This document shows positions 21,401-31,048 of a stretch of 64,000 bases of DNA, piece after piece. Each line of letters starts with the position of its first letter. Position 1 is the first letter of the stretch. Location of the stretch: the NCBI GenBank assembly GCA_965644315.1, contig CBFFRQ010000086.1:59878-123877 (forward strand), in the 5' to 3' direction. A program made the translations under genes and the position numbers. This DNA is from Caecitellus pseudoparvulus (lineage: Eukaryota > Bigyra: Bicosoecida). The notes below the pieces were generated by a model. It saw only the letters and a list, made by a program, of their open reading frames with translations, ran no database searches and was not told the origin of the DNA.

Positions 21401-24400
21401 CAGGGCTACCAGATCTGGGCTGGAGACGCCGAGAGCTACAAGCTCTTCGGCATCACCTACCGCTCCCTGGGCGAGACAGCCGTGTCAGCTGTGCAGTTCC
21501 TGCCCGAGGTCGACATGGCCTTCACAGCCGCGTGGCGCGCGCAGCGCGCGGCCATGGAGGAAGACGGCGCCGACACCGACGAGGCTGGTGCACCCATGAG
21601 TCTGCCCATGGTCAGCCGGGATGCAGGCGGCACTGGCTCGCGTCGGCGGTCCCTGCTGCAGGCAGACAAGGCGTTCCAGCGCACACCTGTGACGAATGTG
21701 ACGAGTGAGCACGTGAAGCATGTGTTCGCGATGGTGCAGAAGATCATGCTGCCGTCGGCGGGGGGCGTGCTGTACTTGTTGTCGTGGAAGCACACTGCCG
21801 AGATGCATGGCCGAAAGAGGGAGTCAGCCACAGCACATGGTGGCCGTGGCCGATCATCCAGCAATATCAGTGTTCGCAGTCGTTCAGCACGTGGCGGCAC
21901 TGACATCGACACAAGGCGACATCGGTCGACGAGCCATGTTGGTGCCAGCGTGGCGGAGGTGCCCATGTCGCCGACCATGGGACACGTGGCCCGCACCATG
22001 TCAGAAGTGGGCGATGGGGGCCGGGATGAGTCTGGGCAAACTGCCACCTTCCCCCAACCAGTTCCTGGGGCGGACGCTGCACCTACTGTGTTGCTTGCAG
22101 ATGCCGTGAACACTCCCAGCGACGCGACAGCAGAGCCAACGAAGCTGGTTCCCTCTGCGTTAGCACCACGGACGATGGGTACACGTGCAAAGTCTGTTGG
22201 AGCGAACAGCCCTTCAAGTCGTGAGCAGTCTGCTGCTTCTCCAACAGGGGGCATCGCGAAACCCACCCTGCTCGCTTCGTTCTCCTCACAAGAGTCCAAG
22301 GGCGGCAAGAAACTCTCCAGACTGCCGCCATCTGGCCAAAGGTCCGCGTCACTTACTCGTGCCACACGTTATTTGGGCTCAGGCCCACCGACGGGCGGGC
22401 CCACCCCCACCACGCCCATCGCAAGGGTGCCGAGTAGAGATCCGAGCCTTTCCAAAACGGACGGAAGCAACATCAACCCTTTCTCCGAGGACGAAAGTGA
22501 TATCGATGGTTCAGGATACGCCAACTCCGCGTCCACCGCCGCCACTCGCCACTCCCTCTGGACCAAACACGTCCTCGACATCACCGCCAGCGAGCAGCAA
22601 CACCCCGTCGTACTCCACCTCCGCCTCTCCTTCCTAGCACAACTCATCCTCCTGCTCGCATTCTCCGTCGCCATCTTCGTCATGCGGGTCGACGCCGTCG
22701 AATCTCTGTCAGTGCTCGTCACTGCCATGAAGCTCGGAGGTGAGCGCCTCCTCCACGCCCGTGCCGCCGTCATGCTCGCCACCTCCATGGTGCTCGTCAA
22801 CACCGGCGTGCATGTGGACTCCATCGCATCCCTGCGCACCAAGCTCACGGCAGAGCTGGACACCCTGTCCACCATCACCTCGGACCTGCAGCACTCCCTC
22901 GGCTCCATGCAGAACAAGCTGGGCTTCCATGTGGACGACTACACCCTGCCTGTGACCGGTGCACATGGCTCACTGCAGTACCTCACGCCCTACGACGCGA
23001 CGGTATGGCTGCTGGGCCACCTGAGTGTCGTGCGCGACCTGCCTGATGCCGAGGTCACGACAGACCACCCCAGCGTCGGGGCTGTGCTCAACGCCACCTC
23101 CCTGCTCAGCGACGTCTTCCCACGCAGCGTGCGGGAGGTGGAGAGTGCCACCGCACAGTGGATCGAGCATCACAACCTGGAGGAGGCCATCGTCACTGTC
23201 TCCGGCCTCGTCGTCGCAGTGGTGCTGGTTGGCTCCCTGTCCATGCTCTTCATCTCACGCCTGGCGTCCCACCGTGTGTTGGTGCTGCGGGCGATGGGCA
23301 GCATGCCAGTGCGCATGGTGAAGGCGCTGGCACGGGCGTCACTGCAGGAGGGGCGTCGTCACTTGGCGATGTTGGCGAACGCGGACGAGGCGGAGGATGA
23401 TGTGGGTGTGGTGGACGACGTGGAGGGTGGTGGAAGGAGCGGTGCGTCTGCGGTGATGCCTTCCCGGCAAGATAGCGTGGAGGTTCCCCTTGGTCCACCC
23501 ATGGCCTCTGCTGGACGCAAGTCCGACGCAGCAGCCGCCCACACTCACAGGTCAGTGCAGTCCACGGAGTCCTCAGCAGGAGGAGGTGTCATTGACGACA
23601 GTTCTCACAAGTCATCACAAGCCCCGCCCGGTGTGCTGCCTGGCGAAGCCTTCTCAGGCGGCGGCGCCCTTGCCGGCACCGGGCTTCGCGCTGTATCTCG
23701 CACGGGACGCAACCGAGGTGACCTTGTGGACTCCTCGCATTTCAAAGCCTATGCCTTGTTGCGGATGATGGCTCCCACCGTCCTCATCTTCGCATTCCTC
23801 GCCGGCATCTGGTCTGACTGGTTCATCACCACCTCCGCACTCCTCAAAGACGCTGAACGCACTTACGCCGCACAGGAAGCCGCCGTGCACAGCACCGCCG
23901 CACTACAAACCATCCTCTCCTCCATGCTCGTCCTCGTCAGGGCCGGCGCTGTGCCTGGCGCCGTCGCTGCCGTCGACGTCAGCCTCGCCGCAGCCTTGGG
24001 CGGCCTGCAGACGCTCGTGCAGGGCACCGCCGCAGGCAGCCTCACCAACAGCCAGCTGCCCGCCATCCAAGACGGCACGTGGGCGGCAGGAGTCCTGACC
24101 GAGGATGCCTGCGCCGTGCAGGGCGGACTGTACGACATGGCTGGCTGTGCCGCCTTCGCCTCCGGCCTCCTGGCCACCTCCGGCGTGCAGGGCGGCATGC
24201 TGCGCTTCACGTCGCAGGCCTCCGAGCTGACGTCCCAGGTGCAGAGTGGCGCCATCGCAGTGGGCCTGAACGCCAGCCAGGTCGACACCCTCCTCGCCTC
24301 CCAGCGCTACGCCGCCACCGTCCTCGCCAACGGCACCGAAGCCCTCAGCCGCAGCCGCTTCCTGCACCGCTCAGTGCACCCCTACATGCTGGGCACCTGC

Positions 24401-24826
24401 ACGGCGCTGGCGGAGGAGTTCCACGATGACACACGCGGCCTGCATGAGGCAGCCCTGGGCCGATCACAGGCCCTCACCGCCGTCCTGCTCTGCCTCATGG
24501 TGGTGTCCATGGTGGCGTGGATCTGGCCAGCAGCTCGGCAGCTGGGCAAGGATGTGTTTGCGACGCATGCTCTGCTGGCTGCTGTGCCGCCTGAGGTGCA
24601 GGTGCGGGTGCCGAGCATGAAGGCGGCCCTGGTGAAGATCGCTGAGCTGACAGCGCAGAGTGGGTCGGACGGCACGCTGACGGACATGGGCGCGATGTTG
24701 GGCTTCGACGAGGATGAAGAAGACATAGCACATGGAATGTCTGATGAAGTGTTGGTTGCCACGATGCCCGATGCCCCTGAAGGTGCAAACTCCTCCTCGT
24801 CAGATGGAGCACCAGGAGCAGCATAG
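18485..24826 (+). CDS. Gene B: second PAS-domain multi-pass protein (TmcB-like), 5' end unresolved
   Basis: Supported exons are 18485-18549, 18618-18748, 18814-18964, 19053-19141 and 19251-24826. Donors are GTAAGC, GTGAGT, GTGAGT and GTGCGT, and phases 2, 1, 2 and 1 are the same as in gene A. The 18485 exon (GWLETVQLVFTE) aligns with the first exon of paralogue C but has no in-frame ATG before an upstream stop, so at least one further 5' exon is missing. The protein has about 1,990 residues in the supported part. Membrane helices and the PAS domain are as in gene A and nearly identical in sequence. Linkers are longer and unrelated, one rich in Ser/Arg/Gly with many predicted phosphorylatable residues (about 21808-22528). 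An in-frame intron near 20010-20400 is possible. Confidence 0.75.
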
Positions 24827-25578
24827 TGCGCGTGCTCTTGGATCCCGTGAATACAATCGCATTCCACTCGTTCTCCCTTGCCAACTGCGTTGGGGCAAAG
24901 TCAGCTTCCCGCATCTACGACGCAGCTTGTTTAGTAGCACGAGCTTGGACGGTGTGTTGCTCAGTCAGAGTTCTTGCCCTTGCGGAAGCAATTACCGCAC
25001 CCAGGCCGGTAAACGGCGTGTGTCAAGCATCCCACGTGGCGCTAGCTCCATCAATCTTGCTCTCTGAGTCATACATATATGGAACCTGCTTTTTCAGTCG
25101 AGATTCGCGACGGCAAGGTGTGCAGCCCGAGCCCTGCCCTTCAAACTTTGTGGCCAGGTGCGGAAAAGCGGAAAACGAAGTTGAATAGGTAGACCTGCAC
25201 TTTGCTATCCCTGTGCCACGTTTTGCAGCACTGATTCATGGATCTTCTTGCCTTGACATTCTTAGAGGCGTTCGTCCAGTCCAAGGCGCACAATTGCCGG
25301 GTTCGTGGCGCCAGCCTCGAGGCCTCGTCTCAACCTGACGAATGTTTTATTGTCACACTGCGTGATTCTTCCGTGCAGGACCCCAAGCGCTATGTAGCGG
25401 GCCCTTTCCCTGCACTCACATTATCAAGCCGTCAGGGGATTCCGCCATCGTGCTGTCTGTTCATGCAGTTGATACCTCTGCAGCAAGCGACACGTCAGCT
25501 CCAGAAGTGGGCGGCACTGCGGTGCTCTGGCACATTCGGCAGCTGGAATCGCCAGAGAGGGATGCTGGCGAAGTTTCC
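24827..25578. other. Intergenic region upstream of the ABCG gene
   Basis: It holds the 3' UTR of gene B and the promoter of the ABCG transporter. Base composition is less GC-rich than the genes. The ABCG frame stays open upstream to 25450 without an ATG, so part of the right end could be transcribed or hold an upstream exon. Confidence 0.45.
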
Positions 25579-27708
25579 ATGGGAAGCGCCAACCCTTTGA
25601 AGTCGCCTTCTTGTCATGACTTGCTCTCGCCCAGCCCTGCGGCTCGGACGGATGTGAGGGCAGGCACCGTGCAAGTCACCGTGGGGAACGTGACAACAAC
25701 CGTCGCTCGCAGGCAGCCTGTGTCCATGTCGGTGCGGGGTCTTCACTACGCAGTGCCCAAGCCTCATACCGCTGCAGAGACGGACCCTGAGACGAAAGTC
25801 ATCTTGCGGGATGTCTCTTTCGACGTGGCGCCGGGGGAGGTCATGGCCATCCTGGGGCCGTCAGGTGGAGGGAAGACCTCCCTACTCAACGTGCTGGGGG
25901 GACGCGTCGGCGCCACGTCCTTGGCCGAAGTGCCCTTGAAGGAAGGCAGCACATCAAACGAATGGAAGGCTGTATCCGGGCCCAGCACTGTGGGCTGCGT
26001 GTACGTGAACGGCACCCCTCAACGAAAGAGCGACAAGCGCTGCATGGGGTACGTGCTGCAGGATGACGTCTTCTTGTCTCAGTTGTCTGTGCGGGAGACG
26101 CTGACCTTCACAGCAGAGTTGCGCATGGCGGGAACCAGCACTGCAGAGGAGCGCCGAGAGCGCGTTCAGGAGGTCATCGACTTGCTGGGCATCACGAAGG
26201 CGGCAGATTCCCTGGTTGGAGACACCCACACAAAGAGCATTTCAGGCGGCGAGCGGAGACGGCTGAACGTGGCCAACGAAATGATCACGGACCCTTCTCT
26301 GCTGCTGCTGGATGAGCCCTCGTCAGGCCTGGACTCGTACGCCGCCCTGCGGCTGTTTGACGCCTTGTCAGCCCTCGCAGCGGCAGGGCGCACCATCATA
26401 ACCACGGTGCATCAGCCAAACTCCCAGCTGTGGAGCCGCTTCACAAAGGTCCTGTTGCTAAGCGAGGGTGGCGTGATGTACTGCGGGCCCCCAGCTGGTG
26501 TCGTACCATTCCTGTGCAGCCCGTCAGTGGCGCTGCCCCCACCGCCAGGCTGGAGCACAGCTGACTGGATGCTTGAGGTGGCAAACGGCGACCGCGTCGA
26601 CGACGTGAAGGAACTCTGGCGCCGTGTGGAGAAGGATGGCCTCTTGCTTGACAGTGCCATCGGATACGACGGCCTGCAACTGCTTGCCCTGCCGGCAGTT
26701 GCTTCAGACGACGACGGAGCCACCGCCCCTGCCATACCAGCCAAGCAAGTGGACGATGGCGGAGCCATCACCAGTAGCAACAGCTCAGAGAAGTGGCCGA
26801 CAACTTGGTGGCAGCAGTTCAGGACGCTGTCCCGGAGAGCATGGGCGAGCTCACGTGGAAACAACATGACAGGCTTGCGACTTGTGGAAGCTGGCTCTCT
26901 CACCATTGTCTGCAGCTTGCTGTGGTGGCAAGTCCCCAGTTCAGCTGCTGCACTCGAAGACAAGATTGGTATAATGGTGCGTTGAGGCAGGGTCTGTGCC
27001 ATGTGCGTGGAGCGCATCCCCATTCTTTCCCCTTCACAGTTCTTCACTGCAATCTACTGGAGCTTCTTCTCGTGTTTTTCTGTTCTGACCACCATGCCCG
27101 CAGAGCGATCAGTGCTCATCAAGGAGCGATCCAGTGGCGCGTACCGCCTGAGCGCCTACTTTCTTGCTCGGATTCTTGCAGGCACGCCCCTTCGCCTGGC
27201 CATGCCTTCCCTGTACATTGTGGTGGTCTTCTGGACCACAGCGTGGGGCAGCTCCTTCGGCACGTTCATGGCGGTGTGGGCCGTGATGCTGTTGAATTGT
27301 TATGTGTTCATGGGAGTCGGGCAGTTTGTTGCCGCGACAGTGTTTGATTTCCAGACGGCGTTTGTCACCTGTGTTGTCATGCTGCTCACCTTCATGCTGG
27401 TGGGTGGGTTCTACATTGCCGCCATCCCGCCTTGGATTGGCTGGGTCGCGTACCTGTCCCCCATCTCCTACTCCTGGCCCCTCATGGTGGCCCTCGTGTA
27501 CCCTGCCGGAACCTCACTGCCCTGTGATGCTGGCCAGGTCAACACGGAGCAGTGGGGGGCATGCCCCTTGACCCAGGAGGGAATCTTGTCCGGCATCGCC
27601 GCGCGCATCCATGAGCCTTGGGGCAACGCCCTGGTGCTGGTGTTACTGGCCATTGTCCTGCGAATTGGCGCCTACTTTGCCCTGCGCCGCAACACTGCCT
27701 ACCATTGA
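25579..27708 (+). CDS. ABCG-family (white/WBC) half-transporter, two exons
   Basis: Exons 25579-26976 and 27040-27708 give 688 residues. The 63-nt intron starts GTGCGT, ends TTCACAG and is phase 0. ABCG half-transporters dimerise in membranes to move lipids, sterols or xenobiotics. The nucleotide-binding domain is N-terminal: Walker A GPSGGGKTSLLN near 93, signature SGGERRRLNVANEMI near 221, Walker B LLLLDEPSSGLDS near 243, and H-loop TTVHQPN. The membrane domain spans the splice site, with the conserved ERSVLIKERSSGAYRLSAYF just after it, then the family pattern ending in GGFYIAAIPPWIGWVAYLSP and YSW. The start is the first in-frame ATG (MGSANPLKSPS). The size is normal for a half-transporter; substrate is unknown. 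Confidence 0.92.
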
Positions 27709-27717
27709 TGGCCACGT

Positions 27718-28636
27718 CTACATGAACATGCCGCCCACCTTGGTTTCACGCTGCAGTGCTGCCACCTTGCAGGCCGCTTGGCGGTCGACTCCAGGCAAAT
27801 CCGGGCTGAGAATGCAATCAGTGCCAGTGGGTGCAGGCGTAGCGCTCAGTACTGCGGCGACAGCGTCGAAAATTGCTGCTCCTGCGTCGCCTTGCCAGGC
27901 CAGGGGCACAGTCACACGCAACGCCGCGACAGGTGTTCCGCTCAAGTGCGCAGCCGTAAAAATCGCTGCCGCAGAGCCATCCAGGCAGTCTTGCGTTTGG
28001 ATCCGGCCCTCACACGCCTCAGCCACGGCCGAACAGAGCTGCGAGGGAGGGAGTCCCGGCGGCTGTGTGAAGCCAGGCGCCTCCCGAATAGCACACTCTC
28101 AAACACGCACAGGATGGTCAGGGGACTTGTCACTGACCAAGGCTCGGACTCTGTTGCAGTCTTCACTGACTGAAGGCGCATCAATGATGCTTGAGACAAC
28201 GAGGACACTGCGGATGGAAGGAAAGGCGGCTGTGGCTTGGCAGCGCGGAAATTGGCACCACCACGCCGCACCTCCGAGGCTGCACAGCTTCCAGTAGCTG
28301 GGATTCTGGGCAAGCAGCTGCGTTTCCCATGCCCAAATCATGGAAGAAGAGCACACCGTCCACGCCACATGTGTGCACAGTCCCCAGCACGACTTTCCCT
28401 GACACAATCCGCAAAAGCGGCTCAGGCGCTGCCTTCAATCCCGCTGACAGCACACCGGCTGCAGCTCCCACTCCGACCACTAGGATGCACTCCGTCTGTG
28501 TGCCGATGGCTCCCTCCACCTCTGCTGAAGTGGGCTTCCGCACGGCGGTGTCCATGAGCTCTAGCGCGCCGTCCTCAACCACACGCGACATGAACTCTTG
28601 GCGGTCCGCGCCAGGGCCGTGAGGAAGAAACGCCAT
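27718..28636 (-). CDS. Probable proteasome assembly chaperone 1 (PAC1)-like protein, three exons
   Basis: Minus-strand exons 28272-28636, 28111-28207 and 27718-28038 give 260 residues. Introns are 64 and 72 nt with GTGCGG and GTGCGT donors, phases 2 and 0. An alternative acceptor 39 nt upstream in exon 3 keeps the frame. The pattern of short hydrophobic strands (ECILVVGVGAAAGVLSAGL, SVLVVSSIIDAP, TPVAALRVTVPLA) and a segment DGSAAAIFTAAHLSGTPVAAL resemble the C-terminal half of PAC1, including its length. PAC1 pairs with PAC2 to assemble proteasome alpha rings in the cytosol. The match is weak and by eye; another alpha/beta protein is possible. The gene stops 9 bp from the ABCG stop and starts 169 bp from the decarboxylase start in head-to-head orientation. 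Confidence 0.45.
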
Positions 28637-28805
28637 GGGGAGCAGGGAGGAGAGCTGGATCAGGAGAGAGTCCTTCGCGTGTGAAAGCGTGGGCTTAGTC
28701 TTGATCGGAAAACTGTGCATTGTTCCTCAGCAATTTGCCCACTCGAGGCAAGTGCGCAGGCACCACACAATTCCACACACAACGCAAGCTTGCGACGAGC
28801 ACCAC

Positions 28806-31016
28806 ATGTGGCGATTTCAGCCCCGTCACGTGCTGAAGATGTCCAACTCGGAAAAGAACTGCACTCTGAATGATGTACGAAGCTTGCTTGAGATAGTGGC
28901 TGGCAGGGTGCACGGGCTGCCAGAACTCGGCAACGTGTTTGCCGCTGCAGTGCGTCGAGATGCGGCACGGCGACTCCTCGAAGTTTTCGAGGGACTTGAG
29001 ACAGATGAAGCTCGGGTGCAGTGCATGCTGCTGCCGCTGGCGTTGAGCGTGTCTGATGCTGCCCGACGTGTGGCCCGCTTCACGCGTGCCAGCCAAGCTT
29101 CGGGCAAGTTCAGCTCTCCAGAGCTCGCAGCTGAGTGCATGATTGGCATGTACCCGCTGCTTGCGTCAGACGCGCAGCATTTCTTTCAGCATGCTGCCAT
29201 GACCAAGGGGGGAAATGCGCGTGTGCTAGCGCTGCGGGCGGCGCTGCGACGAGTGCTGAAGCGCGGAAATTGGTCTGCAGAGCAGCGAGATTCAGGTCAA
29301 CTCAGCCAAGGCTCGCCTGTGAACAAACGAGGAAGCGGCAAGCGTGATTTTCACCCCACATTTAATCAGATCCGCCTGCTTCAGTCACTGGATGACCACA
29401 TGCGGAGCATGATGTTGCAGCAAATCAGCGCGAAGCTGAAGCGTATCCATGCCGATGCCAGCCCTGCCTTACTGCAGGTCCTACGCACGGCAGAACGGGT
29501 CCACCCACCTGCTGATGACGACGACCTGCTTAGGCGTGTGGGCGGTGACAAACACGCGCCGAGGTGGTGTTTCGGCCTCTTCATGCCCGGGCTCGAGTCG
29601 AGGCCGCTGGCTTTCGTCCTGTGTGCTGTCACACAAGGAATGCCCGCCCGTGCAGACTTGCTTCTGGCTGGGGACGATGCCGCCTGTGTTCCACCTCCGG
29701 GGGGAGGAAAGACTGCGGTATTCTACAGCATCAATAACTGTTTCCCATCGGGCACGCAAGGTTTGGGCTTGGGCTCCCATCTTTTGCTTTCAGCGTTGCG
29801 CCAGCTGAGGGGAGAAGAGGCAGGTATCGAGGACGTGGTCACACTGTCACCCATTCCCTCGCTTGCGAGAGCCTTGAAAGTTGGCTGCACCAGCGACCCC
29901 GTCTTCAATCTGCCTGCTGTCGATGTGCAAGGCTCCATCCAGAGGGCTTCTGCAGACGCCGCGCGCCTCACAAAACTGGTGGCCGCAGGTCGGGTGCCCG
30001 GGGGGTGTGTGGAGCATTGGTTGCCGCAAGTACGAGGCATTTGGTCCTTTTGGGGTGTTCGGCATGTTCTGTTTTCCCGGGGGCGCGGGGGGCGGCGGGC
30101 TGCGGACCCCGTCACGAACTTCCACGCTAGCAACGGAGCCAGCGTTGCCCGCATCAACCTCGGCGGCAACACCTCCCCGCGAGGAATGGCCACATCGTTC
30201 GGCGTCATGGTAAACTATCGCTATGACCTTCAACATGGAGCGCCAGGCCCGCCACTCTATGGTGTGGAAGAGAATCCCACTGTAGCCAGCACAGCGCCAA
30301 GAGCAGCCGGCGAAAGCGAGCCCCAGCGATTCGCAAGTGGTGGGCACAGAAGACGCGTGCCTGCAGCCGCGTGGTGGCAGGGAGTCCCTCGCATGTTTAC
30401 ACAGATCTTGAGGCGACAAGGCTCCAGTCCAACCCAGAGGGCAGGGAAGCCCCTCCGTGGCGCCGGCTGGCTGGGAATCGCGAGTGCTACCGGGTACAAG
30501 CTTGCAGGTCAACTTGTTGTGTCAGGCGCAGCAGTGCTGCTGCATGCGCTCTCTCCTTGGGTGGATGACTCTGGGAGCTGCCTTGCCTGGCCTGCTCTAG
30601 TCCGGGGCATGCAGCCTTCTACACTTCGTGACACACAGGTTGCAGGGTGCTGTGCAAGGGTACTGCGAGCCGCAGCTCCGGGCACGATGGAAAAGCAGTC
30701 CAACTCCATCGCAGTTAGTGATCCTGCTGTGCCGGAGGAGGGTGTGCTCGTTGTAGTTGCTGGCGGCTGCGCCACTGCGATGACCGCAACAGGCCCTGCT
30801 TCCCTTGTCCACGGCGATTGGGCGATTCTGGGGAGATGGCGGCCAAGGCAACCTTGCATGGTGTGGAACGGGGCCCCGACAAGTAGGTGGGCCTCATCCA
30901 TTTCGTGTTCCCAGGGCTCTGCGTGTGTCTTGATGATTTCAGCGAGCGCCTGGCGGGTCATGTCTGCAACCCGCGAAGGGGTTGGCTTCGGCGGGCAGCA
31001 AGAGTGCAAGCTGTGA
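28806..31016 (+). CDS. MLYCD: Malonyl-CoA decarboxylase, with a questionable C-terminal extension
   Basis: The enzyme turns malonyl-CoA into acetyl-CoA and relieves inhibition of fatty-acid oxidation, in mitochondria, peroxisomes or cytosol. The start chosen is ATG at 28806 (MWRFQPRHVLK), since the frame upstream lies in the shared promoter; MSNSEKN at 28839 is an alternative. Helical N-terminal domain: SLLEIVAGRVHGLPELG to ALRRVLKRGNW. GNAT-like catalytic domain: WCFGLFMPGLESRPLAFV, TAVFYSINNCFPSGTQGL, VVTLSPIPSL with the conserved SPIP, and DPVTNFHASNGASVARIN with the conserved His, ending at VMVNYRYDL near 30230. The remaining 260 codons to 31016 match nothing in the family, which usually ends about 40 residues after NYRY. 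No canonical splice donor is evident between 30240 and 31016, so the true end is unsure. Confidence 0.85.
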   Translation: MWRFQPRHVLKMSNSEKNCTLNDVRSLLEIVAGRVHGLPELGNVFAAAVRRDAARRLLEVFEGLETDEARVQCMLLPLALSVSDAARRVARFTRASQASGKFSSPELAAECMIGMYPLLASDAQHFFQHAAMTKGGNARVLALRAALRRVLKRGNWSAEQRDSGQLSQGSPVNKRGSGKRDFHPTFNQIRLLQSLDDHMRSMMLQQISAKLKRIHADASPALLQVLRTAERVHPPADDDDLLRRVGGDKHAPRWCFGLFMPGLESRPLAFVLCAVTQGMPARADLLLAGDDAACVPPPGGGKTAVFYSINNCFPSGTQGLGLGSHLLLSALRQLRGEEAGIEDVVTLSPIPSLARALKVGCTSDPVFNLPAVDVQGSIQRASADAARLTKLVAAGRVPGGCVEHWLPQVRGIWSFWGVRHVLFSRGRGGRRAADPVTNFHASNGASVARINLGGNTSPRGMATSFGVMVNYRYDLQHGAPGPPLYGVEENPTVASTAPRAAGESEPQRFASGGHRRRVPAAAWWQGVPRMFTQILRRQGSSPTQRAGKPLRGAGWLGIASATGYKLAGQLVVSGAAVLLHALSPWVDDSGSCLAWPALVRGMQPSTLRDTQVAGCCARVLRAAAPGTMEKQSNSIAVSDPAVPEEGVLVVVAGGCATAMTATGPASLVHGDWAILGRWRPRQPCMVWNGAPTSRWASSISCSQGSACVLMISASAWRVMSATREGVGFGGQQECKL

Positions 31017-31048
31017 AGAATGGTCACTGCATTCACGTTCACTGTTGA

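Noticed and set aside
30509-30961. Minus-strand 150-codon frame (MTRQALAEIIKTHAEP) as a separate gene
   Set aside because: The first 35 residues look natural, but the rest is Ser/Thr/Ala-rich without motif and overlaps the open decarboxylase tail. No splice sites support it. It is kept only as an open question.
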